Source of the DNA: Lysobacter sp. cf310
GTDB lineage: Bacteria > Pseudomonadota > Gammaproteobacteria > Xanthomonadales > Xanthomonadaceae
Assembly: GCF_900114355.1 (NCBI RefSeq)
Contig: NZ_FOSS01000006.1
Location: 1-64,000 of the forward strand
Direction of reading: 5' to 3'
DNA length: 64,000 nt
In this document: positions 1 through 7,112 of the stretch, piece after piece
How the letters are laid out: each line of letters begins with the position of its first letter
How positions within the stretch are numbered: position 1 is the stretch's first letter
The notes under the pieces: model-generated
Seen by the model: the letters and a program-made list of their open reading frames with translations, nothing else
Database searches by the model: none
Told to the model about the DNA's origin: nothing
Program-made: the position numbers and the translations under genes

Positions 1-33
1 CACATCGAGCCACGCCGCCGCTTCACTGACTTC

Positions 34-132
34 GCGGCTCACGCCGCTCCCACAGAAAGCAGCAACCGCGACGGCGGCGGGGTAGAGACGTCGCTTGGAG
101 TATCGCGGTCGCGGTTTGCGCCGCTCCTACCC
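34..132. repeat. REP-like units, degenerate inverted pair
   Basis: Two units of the GCGGCTxxxGCCGCTCC(C/T)AC type lie at about 34-53 and 105-131. The same unit recurs at 39414-39507, 40072-40141 and 54027-54173. Such palindromic units are common between genes in Xanthomonadaceae and pseudomonads. I see no coding region in 1-354. Confidence 0.7.
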
Positions 133-354
133 CTGGCGATCTAGCGTCCTCGTTGGGGTCGCCATGGAGCGAAAAGAGGCGGATATCGCTGCCTCATCTG
201 TTTGCGGATCCTGGCGCTTCGCTCGCGCGGCTGCATCGGTCATCGGCTCTGGGTACACTCGCTATTGCCGTCGTGCGATTCAGCGCGGCGTGCCGGTCGC
301 GGCCCGCTCGGGCTCGCGATCCTACTGATCCCCGGATGGGGAGGAGACTTGAGC

Positions 355-390
355 ATGAAGTTCACCAGCATCGGCGCGGTACACCGCTAA
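355..390 (+). CDS. Possible 11-codon leader peptide
   Basis: A very short reading frame (MKFTSIGAVHR, then TAA) begins at an ATG 7-8 bases after GGGGAGGAG, one of the strongest ribosome-binding sites in the window. It is followed by a perfect 8-bp hairpin at 401-420. The position, about 220 bases ahead of an ABC exporter gene, would suit a leader peptide or small secreted peptide, but nothing in the residues identifies a function. It could also be chance, since GA-rich strings arise easily. Confidence 0.3.
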   Translation: MKFTSIGAVHR

Positions 391-400
391 GTCCGCACAC

Positions 401-420
401 GCGGCCTGGTTTCAGGCCGC
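401..420 (+). terminator. Hairpin after the short reading frame
   Basis: GCGGCCTG-GTTT-CAGGCCGC is a perfect 8-bp stem with a 4-base loop, placed 10 bases after the TAA of the 11-codon frame. No T-run follows, so it is not a classical intrinsic terminator. It could be an attenuator-like or pausing hairpin ahead of the ABC exporter gene. The rest of 421-611 shows nothing recognisable. Confidence 0.4.
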
Positions 421-611
421 GCCAGGCAGACCGTCCGCCGTCAGGGCCTGTTGTGGCCGCTGATCGCGCGCGCTCGTCCGCCGCCCCACTCCCGATTCGT
501 TGATCCGGCGCCGCTGGCGCCCGTTCGTCTACGCGCGTTCGCGCTCGAGCCCCATGGCCGAGGCGTTCGCCGCGCGACGGGAGTTTCCACGCTCAAACTA
601 GGCTCAAGGCC

Positions 612-2450
612 ATGATGATATTTCGTTGGTTCGAATCCCTGATCGACCCGTTCCGCCCCGCGCCCGAGGTCATGCCTCCGCGTACGGTCGCGGCGTTCTA
701 CTGGCATTACATCCGCCAGGCCTGGCCGGTGTTCGCGGTCCTGACCGTGGTCGGCTTCTTCGTCGCGATCGTCGAGGTGGTGATGTTCGACTACCTCGGC
801 AAGGTCGTCGACTTGGTCAACACCGCAACGCCCGGTCGGCTGTTCGCGCAGCACGGCGGCGAACTGCTGTGGATGGCGGCGGTGATGCTGATCGCGCGGC
901 CGTTCTTCCTCGGTCTGCACGATCTGCTGCTCAACCAGACCGTGCATCCCAGCATGACCAACCTGGTGCGCTGGCAGACCCATCGCTACATGCTGCGGCA
1001 GAGCCTGGGCTTCTTCCAGAACGATTTCGCCGGCCGCGTCGCCAATCGGATCATGCAGACCGGTCCCTCGTTGCGCGAATCCACCACCCAGGCCTTCGAC
1101 GCACTGTGGTACGTGATCGTGTACTCGGGCTCGGCGATCTATCTGTTCGCGCAGGCCGACGCCTGGCTGGTGCTGCCGCTGCTGATATGGATCGTGGTCT
1201 ACATCGGGCTGCTGCGCTATTTCGTGCCGCGGGTGAAGTTGCGTTCCTGGCGCGCCTCGGACGCGCGCTCCAAGCTGATGGGACGCATCGTCGACGGCTA
1301 CACCAATATCGCCACGCTCAAGCTGTTCGCGCACTCGCGGCGCGAGGAGGAGTACGTGGCCGAGGCGATGTTGGAGCAGACCGGGCGCTCGCGCGAGATG
1401 ACCCGCATGACCACGCTGATGGGCATGAGCATCACCGTGGTCAACGGCCTGCTGATTGTCGGCACCTGCGGCCTGGCGCTGTGGTTGTGGCATCGCGGCG
1501 CGATCACGGTCGGCGCGATCGCGCTGTCTACCGGCCTGGTGATTCGCATCCACAACATGTCGGGCTGGATCATGTGGACGGTGAACGGCATCTTCGAGGA
1601 CATCGGCACGGTGCAGGACGGCATCGAGACGATTTCGCGGCCCTTGACCGTGGTCGATCGCGAGGACGCCAAGACCCTGACGGTGAGCGAGGGCGGCGTG
1701 CGCTTCGAGAACGTGCACTTCCACTATGGCCGCGATAGCGGGCTGATCGCCGACCTCGATCTGACGGTGCGACCGGGCGAGAAGATCGGCCTGGTCGGGC
1801 CGTCGGGCGCGGGCAAGTCGACCTTGATGAACATCCTGCTGCGCCTGTACGACCTGGAGGGCGGCCGCATCCTGATCGACGGGCAGGACATCGCCGGCGT
1901 GACCCAGGAGAGCCTGCGTTCGCAGATCGGCGTGGTCACCCAGGACACCTCGCTGCTGCACCGTTCGATCCGCGACAACCTGCTGTACGGACGTCCGGAC
2001 GCGAGCGAGGACGAGATGCGCGCGGCCGCGCGCGAGGCGCGCGCGGACGAGTTCATTCCGCGTCTGGTCGACGGCGAGGGCCGACAGGGTTACGAGGCTC
2101 TGGTCGGCGAGCGCGGCGTCAAGCTGTCCGGCGGTCAGCGCCAGCGCGTGGCGATCGCGCGCGTGCTGCTGAAGAACGCGCCGATCCTGATCCTGGACGA
2201 GGCGACCTCGGCGCTGGACTCGGAGGCCGAGGCGGCGATCCAGGACAGCCTGGATTCGCTGATGCAGGGCAAGACGGTGATCGCGATCGCGCACCGGCTG
2301 TCGACGATCGCGCGCATGGATCGGTTGGTGGTGATGGATCAGGGACGCATCATCGAGACCGGTACGCACGAGGAGCTGATCGCGCGCGATGGGCTGTATG
2401 CGCGTTTGTGGAAGCGGCAGACGGGCGGGTTTGTGGGGGTGGATGCTTAA
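612..2450 (+). CDS. ABC exporter, fused permease and ATPase
   Basis: This 612-residue inner-membrane half-transporter has a six-helix type I exporter domain (about residues 30-330) followed by a nucleotide-binding domain (about 360-600). The ATPase motifs are complete: Walker A GPSGAGKST near 396, signature LSGGQRQR near 505, and Walker B ILILDEATSALD near 525 followed by the H-loop in IAIAHRLST. It should work as a homodimer that pumps a lipid or drug-like substrate outward; the substrate cannot be read from the sequence. It starts at ATGATG with only a weak upstream AGG, so 612 and 615 are equally likely starts. It stands alone, with a hairpin terminator just after it and the polymerase gene converging on it. 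Confidence 0.93.
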   Translation: MMIFRWFESLIDPFRPAPEVMPPRTVAAFYWHYIRQAWPVFAVLTVVGFFVAIVEVVMFDYLGKVVDLVNTATPGRLFAQHGGELLWMAAVMLIARPFFLGLHDLLLNQTVHPSMTNLVRWQTHRYMLRQSLGFFQNDFAGRVANRIMQTGPSLRESTTQAFDALWYVIVYSGSAIYLFAQADAWLVLPLLIWIVVYIGLLRYFVPRVKLRSWRASDARSKLMGRIVDGYTNIATLKLFAHSRREEEYVAEAMLEQTGRSREMTRMTTLMGMSITVVNGLLIVGTCGLALWLWHRGAITVGAIALSTGLVIRIHNMSGWIMWTVNGIFEDIGTVQDGIETISRPLTVVDREDAKTLTVSEGGVRFENVHFHYGRDSGLIADLDLTVRPGEKIGLVGPSGAGKSTLMNILLRLYDLEGGRILIDGQDIAGVTQESLRSQIGVVTQDTSLLHRSIRDNLLYGRPDASEDEMRAAAREARADEFIPRLVDGEGRQGYEALVGERGVKLSGGQRQRVAIARVLLKNAPILILDEATSALDSEAEAAIQDSLDSLMQGKTVIAIAHRLSTIARMDRLVVMDQGRIIETGTHEELIARDGLYARLWKRQTGGFVGVDA

Positions 2451-2468
2451 GAGCCGCCCTCACCCCAA

Positions 2469-2495
2469 CCCCTCTCCCGCGGTGCGGGAGAGGGG
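2469..2495. terminator. Bidirectional hairpin between convergent genes
   Basis: CCCCTCTCCCGC-GGT-GCGGGAGAGGGG is a perfect 12-bp stem between the converging ABC exporter and polymerase genes. It belongs to a widely dispersed 'CCCTCTCCCGC' repeat family and lacks a T-run, so its terminator role is inferred from position. Confidence 0.55.
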
Positions 2496-2565
2496 CTTCA
2501 GCAGGCGGCTGTGCGGTGTTGCGGCTGCTTGCGGGAGCGGGGCCAATGCGAAGGCGGTTGGGTTC

Positions 2566-4056
2566 TCAGAACAGCGAGCCGGTGCTTCCGCGCTCGCCAT
2601 CGCCGGGTTGGCCGCGGCGTTTGCGTACCCAGCCGCCGACGCCGGAGGGTTGGTGCGTGCCGGCGGCCGGTTTCGGTTCGGTGCCGTCGCGCGCCTGGCG
2701 GTGCACGGTCTCGGCCAGCACATTGAACTGGCGCAGTCGCTGCAGCCAGAGCTCGTCCATGCTCGGGTCGGCGACCAGCGACGCGGCGCCGAGGTCGGCT
2801 TCGGTGGCTTCGTCGGGGATGTGGCCGAACGGAATGCGCATCGGCGCCGCACCTTGGGCCAGGGCCTCGTGCATCGCGCCGAAGTACAGGCGATTGTTGC
2901 CGTAACGCTGGTTGACCCGGTCGAGCACGCGGGTCAGGGCCTGGTTGCGATGGCGATCGGCGAACAGCGCGCCGGTCTCGGCGGCGCAGGGCTGCAGGTC
3001 GATCAGCGACACCGCCACCGACAGCGGCGGATGGCGCTGCAGATTCCAGCGCCCGTTCGCGGCGGCGCGTACCAGCGGTTCGACCGCCTCGGCCAGCAGT
3101 TGCAGCAGGGTCGGGGTGTCGTCCAAGGCGGCGAAGGACAGGCTGCGGTCGTAACGCTGCTCGCGGCCGATGAAGCGCACGTGCAGGCTGAGCCCGCGCG
3201 CCTGGCAGCGCTCCTGACGCAGCCGCATCGCGGCCTTGGCCAGCAGCTTGAACATCACCGAGCGCATGCCTTCGGCGTTGCGCATCTGCGGGTCCAGCAC
3301 ATGCGAGTGGCCGACCGAGCCCACCGCCTTGCGCTGGCGCGAGGGCGGTTCGATGCCGCGCAGTTGCGCCCAGAAGCGTTCGCCCTCGATGCCGCCCCAG
3401 ATCGCGCGCAGGTGTTCGCGCGGCGCGGCGGTGAGTTGCGCGACCGTGCTCAGGCCGGCCTCGTGCAGGCGCTGCAGCATCGAGGGGCCGACGCCGCAAA
3501 GATCCTGCAGTTCCAGACCGTGCAGCGCCTGCGGCAGATCGGCCAGCTCGAGCACGGTCAGGCCGTCGATCTTCTCCAGGTCGGAGGCGGTCTTGGCCAG
3601 GAAGGTGTTGGGCGCGATGCCGATCGAACAGCGGATCGCCGGACTCAGGCCGCGATCGATCAGGGTTTGCTTGATCCGCCGCGCGATCGCGATGGCGTTG
3701 TCGCGCTGGCGCTCGCGCCCCATGAGACGACACGCGACCTCGTCGATCGACAGCGGTTTGCCGTCGATCGGGATGCAGTCCTCGATCGCCGCGATCAGTT
3801 GGTGGTGCAGCTCGACATAGCGCGCCGGTCGCGCCTGCACGATCGCGATGTCGGGGCAGCGCTCCAGCGCCTCGCGCACCGGGGTGCCGGTCTTGACCCC
3901 GTGCCGCTTGGCTTCGGGGCTGGCGGCGATGCAGCAGGTGGTCGCCGCCATCACCGGCACCACGCCGACCGGACGCCCCCGCAGATCCGACCGGTCGTAC
4001 TGCTCGACCGAGGCGAAGTAGGAGTTGAAGTCGACGAACAGGCAACGCAGGGTCAC
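2566..4056 (-). CDS. Y-family translesion DNA polymerase
   Basis: This 496-residue protein belongs to the DinB/UmuC superfamily, which copies past damaged DNA. The catalytic acidic residues are in place: D9 in FVDFNSYFASVEQ, and D105-E106 in SIDE. Helix-hairpin-helix (DLCGVGPSMLQRL), little-finger and UmuC-like C-terminal segments (VLDRVNQRYGNNRLYFG) follow, with a charged tail of about 50 residues. It is longer than E. coli DinB (351) and UmuC (422). No umuD, lexA or imuA lies beside it, so it looks like a stand-alone polymerase and its damage control is unknown. The steric-gate region reads SYFASVE where DinB has CFFAAVE. Assignment to DinB rather than UmuC is left open. Confidence 0.88.
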   Translation of the reverse strand: MTLRCLFVDFNSYFASVEQYDRSDLRGRPVGVVPVMAATTCCIAASPEAKRHGVKTGTPVREALERCPDIAIVQARPARYVELHHQLIAAIEDCIPIDGKPLSIDEVACRLMGRERQRDNAIAIARRIKQTLIDRGLSPAIRCSIGIAPNTFLAKTASDLEKIDGLTVLELADLPQALHGLELQDLCGVGPSMLQRLHEAGLSTVAQLTAAPREHLRAIWGGIEGERFWAQLRGIEPPSRQRKAVGSVGHSHVLDPQMRNAEGMRSVMFKLLAKAAMRLRQERCQARGLSLHVRFIGREQRYDRSLSFAALDDTPTLLQLLAEAVEPLVRAAANGRWNLQRHPPLSVAVSLIDLQPCAAETGALFADRHRNQALTRVLDRVNQRYGNNRLYFGAMHEALAQGAAPMRIPFGHIPDEATEADLGAASLVADPSMDELWLQRLRQFNVLAETVHRQARDGTEPKPAAGTHQPSGVGGWVRKRRGQPGDGERGSTGSLF

Positions 4057-4123
4057 GGCGGCGGGCCACGCAGGGGTAGCGAAGTATCGCGCCGCGAGGC
4101 GGCCCCCGCGAGGGCCGCCGGCC

Positions 4124-4154
4124 GACGATCCGCCGAATCTGCCGGCGGATCGTC
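4124..4154 (-). terminator. Hairpin after rpiA
   Basis: A perfect 12-bp stem (GACGATCCGCCG and its complement, 7-base loop) lies 33 bases past the rpiA stop. A second GC stem follows at about 4100-4120. There is no clear T-run, so it may be a Rho-independent signal without a U-tail or a simple processing barrier. Confidence 0.45.
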
Positions 4155-4187
4155 TCGGGTGCTGAGATCTACTTTCGGATCAATCGT

Positions 4188-4835
4188 TTACAGAACGATC
4201 GGCGGTTCGCCGCCGACGATCACGACATCGGCCGGGCGACGCGCGAACAGGCCGACGCTGACCACGCCCGGGATCTGGTTGATCGCGGTTTCCAGCGCCA
4301 CCGGGTCGGTGATCGCCAGGCCGTGGATGTCGAGTATCCAGTTGCCGTTGTCGGTGACCACGTTCTCGCGCCAGACCGGCTGGGCGCGGGTCATGCCCAG
4401 GATCTCGCGCGCGACCAGGCTGCGCGCCATCGGCACCACTTCCACCGGCAGCGGGAACTTGCCGAGCACGTCGACGCGCTTGGCCGGATCGACGATGCAG
4501 ACGAACTTGGCGCTGGCCTCGGCGATGATCTTCTCGCGCGTGAGCGCGGCGCCGCCGCCCTTGATCAGGCGCTTGTGCGGATCGCACTCGTCGGCGCCGT
4601 CGACGTACAGCGCGAGCGGGCCGGTGGCGTTGAGGTCCAGCACCTCGATGCCCAGCGCCTTCAGGCGCGCGGTGCTCTGCTCGGAGCTGGACACCGCGCC
4701 CTTGATGCGCTCCTTGATCCGGCCGAGCGCATCGATGAAGTAGGCCACCGTGGAACCGGTGCCGACGCCGACGATCATGCCGTCCTCGATGTAGTCGATG
4801 GCTTTTTCGCCGGCCAGGCGCTTGGCTTCAGTCAT
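4188..4835 (-). CDS. rpiA: Ribose-5-phosphate isomerase A
   Basis: RpiA interconverts ribose-5-phosphate and ribulose-5-phosphate in the non-oxidative pentose phosphate pathway, in the cytoplasm. The 215-residue product matches the usual length of about 219. Visible motifs are GTGST (25-29, phosphate loop), DGADE (79-83) and [11 protein letters not shown] (92-102) with the catalytic Glu at 101. The start at [12 protein letters not shown] was chosen because the in-frame upstream extension is a repeat rather than protein-like sequence. It is followed on the same strand, after hairpins, by the polymerase gene. Confidence 0.95.
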   Translation of the reverse strand: MTEAKRLAGEKAIDYIEDGMIVGVGTGSTVAYFIDALGRIKERIKGAVSSSEQSTARLKALGIEVLDLNATGPLALYVDGADECDPHKRLIKGGGAALTREKIIAEASAKFVCIVDPAKRVDVLGKFPLPVEVVPMARSLVAREILGMTRAQPVWRENVVTDNGNWILDIHGLAITDPVALETAINQIPGVVSVGLFARRPADVVIVGGEPPIVL

Positions 4836-4840
4836 GGGTA

Positions 4841-4956
4841 GGGATTCGGGAGTGGGGATTCGGGATTGGTCAGAGCGGGCGGCGGCGTGGATTTCGGGGA
4901 TTCGTTCGAGTATCGAGGCGCTTTTGCGAATCCCGAATCCCAAATCACGAATCCCG
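4841..4956. repeat. GGGATTCGGGA inverted repeat
   Basis: Tandem GGGATTCGGGA-like words at 4841-4868 reappear inverted (CGAATCCCGAATCCC) at 4927-4956, flanking about 60 bases. Repeats of this word are frequent between genes in Xanthomonadaceae. It separates rpiA from the EVE-domain gene and probably folds as a long hairpin. Confidence 0.7.
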
Positions 4957-4962
4957 GCTTCA

Positions 4963-5433
4963 CTATTCCATCGCCAACAGCAGCTTCCACTGCGCCGCCG
5001 TCACCGGCAGCACCGACAGGCGGTTGCCGCGCCGGGTCAGGGCGAAGTCCTCGCCGAGCTCGTCGGCGCGGGCCTTGATCTCGTCCAAGGTGATCACGCG
5101 CTTGAGCTTGCGTTCGAAGGCGACGTCCACCAGCAGCCAGCGCGGGTCTTCGCGCGTGCTCTTGGGGTCGTGGTAGTCGGACTTGGCGTCGAACTGGGTC
5201 GGGTCCGGGTAGGCGGTGCTGGCGATGCTGGCCAGGCCGGCGATGCCGGGCACGGCGGTGTTGGAGTGATAGAACAGCACGCCGTCGCCGGGCTTCATGC
5301 CGTCGCGCATATAGTTGCGCGCCTGGTAGTTGCGCACGCCGTTCCAGGGCTCGGTGCGCACGCGCTCGAGGTCGTCGATGGAAAAGGTGTCGGGTTCGGA
5401 CTTCATCAGCCAGTAACGGCGGCGTGCGGTCAT
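4963..5433 (-). CDS. EVE domain-containing protein
   Basis: This 156-residue protein consists almost entirely of one EVE domain, a PUA-like fold that binds modified bases in RNA or DNA. The N-terminal [16 protein letters not shown], then [21 protein letters not shown] and [13 protein letters not shown], are the family's hallmark stretches. The start [14 protein letters not shown] was preferred over upstream codons because family members begin a few residues before WLMKSEP. Its stop lies near the repeat before rpiA, and fau ends 8 bases upstream, so fau and this gene are probably cotranscribed. The substrate and role in this organism are unknown. Confidence 0.9.
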   Translation of the reverse strand: MTARRRYWLMKSEPDTFSIDDLERVRTEPWNGVRNYQARNYMRDGMKPGDGVLFYHSNTAVPGIAGLASIASTAYPDPTQFDAKSDYHDPKSTREDPRWLLVDVAFERKLKRVITLDEIKARADELGEDFALTRRGNRLSVLPVTAAQWKLLLAME

Positions 5434-5441
5434 GGGGGCGT

Positions 5442-6035
5442 TCACGCGATCAGGGAATGTCGGCAGTCGTAGACGGCGGCGTCGCTGCACACGGCGTCGA
5501 GGGCCACGTCCCAGTCGGCGCGGTCCAGCGCGTCGACGCGCTGGACCTCGAACGCGGCGCCGACCAGCCAGGGCGGCGCGGGCTCGCGCTGGCGGAACGC
5601 GAAGCTGCGATCGTACCAGCCGCCGCCCATGCCCAGCCGGTGGCCGCGCGCGTCGAAACCGACCAGCGGGGTCACCGCCAGGGCGAGGTCGCGCGGTTCC
5701 AGCAGCGAGCTTGCGGCCACGTCGGGCTCGGGGATGCCGTAGCGGTTGCTGACCAGCGGATCGCCCGCGCGCCAGGGCGCGAAGCGCAGCGCGCCGTCGT
5801 CGCCGAGCACGGGCAGGCAGTAGATGCAGTCCGGCGGCAGCCGCAGCTGCCAGACGTGCAGGCCGATCTCGCCGTCCAGGGCCCAGTAGCCGGCCACGTA
5901 GCCGGCCTGCGGCGCGAACGGCAGGCCCAGCAGCTGCGCGGCCAGGCGCTCGGCGCCGGCGATGCGGTCGGCCGCGCTCAGGGCGCGGCGGCGCTCGCGC
6001 AGATCGCGGCGCAGGGCCGCACGGTCAGCCGTCAT
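5442..6035 (-). CDS. fau: 5-formyltetrahydrofolate cyclo-ligase
   Basis: This enzyme (YgfA/MTHFS) converts 5-formyl-THF to 5,10-methenyl-THF at the cost of ATP, recycling a storage form of folate. The 197-residue product has the basic N-terminal RRDLRERRRALS, and the C-terminal folate-site signature GFDARGHRLGMGGGWYDRSF at about 145-164. It begins at MTADRAALRRDL, after which the family fold starts. As in E. coli it lies directly downstream of the 6S RNA gene, here with a strong hairpin between them, so it is probably expressed by read-through or processing of the 6S transcript. Confidence 0.95.
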   Translation of the reverse strand: MTADRAALRRDLRERRRALSAADRIAGAERLAAQLLGLPFAPQAGYVAGYWALDGEIGLHVWQLRLPPDCIYCLPVLGDDGALRFAPWRAGDPLVSNRYGIPEPDVAASSLLEPRDLALAVTPLVGFDARGHRLGMGGGWYDRSFAFRQREPAPPWLVGAAFEVQRVDALDRADWDVALDAVCSDAAVYDCRHSLIA

Positions 6036-6087
6036 GCGGCGGGGCTTCCATCTGGGGGCGGTACGCGACCGCACGGAGCGGCGCGCC

Positions 6088-6118
6088 AAGAAGGAGCGGG
6101 CGCCGCGAGGCGCCCGTC
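6088..6118 (-). terminator. Intrinsic terminator between 6S RNA and fau
   Basis: On the minus strand GGGCGCC-TCGC-GGCGCCC is followed by CGCTCCTTCTT. The stem with a pyrimidine tail lies just past the 3' end of the 6S RNA and ahead of fau, so it probably separates the abundant RNA from the downstream message. Confidence 0.6.
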
Positions 6119-6126
6119 CGGGATAA

Positions 6127-6316
6127 GTAGTCCTCCGCCAATGGCGATGCATGCCAAACGACCTTGAACCCGGGGTTCAAGTGGGGACGCTTGGCTGCCT
6201 TCGGGCTTCCCGCTACGAGGCGGACTTGCACTCCGGGCTTCCGCTGCGCCCCCGTGGTCGTCATTAAGGGACAAGGCGAATGTTTGTGCACGCCGTCGCG
6301 CACAGCAGAGGACGTC
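6127..6316 (-). ncRNA. ssrS: 6S RNA
   Basis: 6S RNA mimics an open promoter and sequesters the housekeeping RNA polymerase in stationary phase. The diagnostic CTTGAACC..GGGTTCAAG hairpin is at 6163-6181, as in the E. coli 3' half. The two ends pair: GTCCTC near 6308-6313 with GAGGAC at 6130-6135, and GCGTGC with GCATGC further inside. The length of about 190 matches the usual 184. The position between zapA and fau is the conserved genomic site. The ends are estimated from the closing stem to within about 5 bases. Confidence 0.93.
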
Positions 6317-6480
6317 GGCGAAGTATAGCGCGGGAGTGCGGGTGCGCATGCCCGCTCGTCGGCAATGCTGCGTTGCGATTCATCGATACTGTGATCGCGT
6401 CGATGCCTGCGGCGATGCCGGGCTTGCGTTCACGGACGGCGCTTGCGCGCGTTGGCCGCGGAACCGAAGAAAACGCGGAT

Positions 6481-6783
6481 TCAGCGCGGCGCGGCGTCGA
6501 ACAGGCCGTCGAGCTTGCGATGCAGATCGCCGAGGGTGCGCGCGAGTTCGCGGTCGCGGCTTTCGTTCTCGCCGCGCAGCTGCTGCAGTTCGTGGGCGAG
6601 ATTGAGCGCGGCCAGCACCGCCACGCGATCCAGTGCGGCCATGCGATTGCCGCCGCGGATCTCGCGCATCTTGCTGTCCAGCAGCTTGGCCGCCGACAAC
6701 AGGCTGTCGCGTTCGGACGGCTCGCAGCCGACCGTGTACTCGCGGTCGAGCAGGCGGATGCTGACGGGTTCGCTGGTGCTCAT
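6481..6783 (-). CDS. zapA: Cell division protein ZapA
   Basis: ZapA binds and cross-links FtsZ protofilaments in the early Z-ring. The 100-residue product has the family layout: an N-terminal beta-rich part (PVSIRLLDREYTVGC), the LLDSKMREIR helix, the conserved RVAVLAALNLAHELQQL stretch, and a long C-terminal coiled coil. It starts 10 bases after the ZapB-like gene's stop and precedes the 6S RNA gene, the standard order. Confidence 0.94.
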   Translation of the reverse strand: MSTSEPVSIRLLDREYTVGCEPSERDSLLSAAKLLDSKMREIRGGNRMAALDRVAVLAALNLAHELQQLRGENESRDRELARTLGDLHRKLDGLFDAAPR

Positions 6784-6793
6784 CGGCTCGTGC

Positions 6794-7015
6794 TCAGGTG
6801 TGCTGCTCGAGCGACTTGAGCCGCGCGATCATCGCTTCGACGCGGGTGCGTGCCTGCTCATTCTTGGCCAGCAGGGCCGAGCGTTCGCCGGCCAGCTGTT
6901 CCTGTTGCTGGCGCAGGCTGCGGTTCTCGTCGTGCAGACGGCGCGCGCGCTCGGCCAACTCGTCGACGCGGTCGGCGAGCGATTGCATTTGGGCGAGCAG
7001 TTCGGCGCGGTCCAT
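6794..7015 (-). CDS. ZapB-like coiled-coil protein (TIGR02449 type)
   Basis: This 73-residue protein is essentially one continuous coiled coil, rich in Glu, Arg, Gln and Leu heptads (LADRVDELAERARRLHDENRSL). Small coiled coils encoded immediately upstream of zapA in gamma-proteobacteria belong to the TIGR02449 family and are thought to act in division like ZapB. The ATG start (MDRAELLAQ) was chosen over a TTG 12 codons upstream because the extension is not coiled-coil-like. It probably forms an operon with zapA. Confidence 0.85.
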   Translation of the reverse strand: MDRAELLAQMQSLADRVDELAERARRLHDENRSLRQQQEQLAGERSALLAKNEQARTRVEAMIARLKSLEQHT

Positions 7016-7112
7016 GCGGCCACGATAGGCAGGGAGCCGGGAGCCGGTCAAGCAGGCCAGGGCGCGGACCGCACCGCGAGGTGAACGGATGCGCCGGAGC
7101 GGGGCGGCGGTC

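Noticed and set aside
4841-4956. The GGGATTCGGGA inverted repeat as a possible novel regulatory site
   Set aside because: Repeats of this word are widespread between genes in Xanthomonadaceae; nothing here ties it to rpiA control.
6025-6349. Two overlapping minus-strand frames of about 92 and 105 codons
   Set aside because: They lie across the 6S RNA and its flanks; the RNA's structure explains the conservation and no protein motif is seen.
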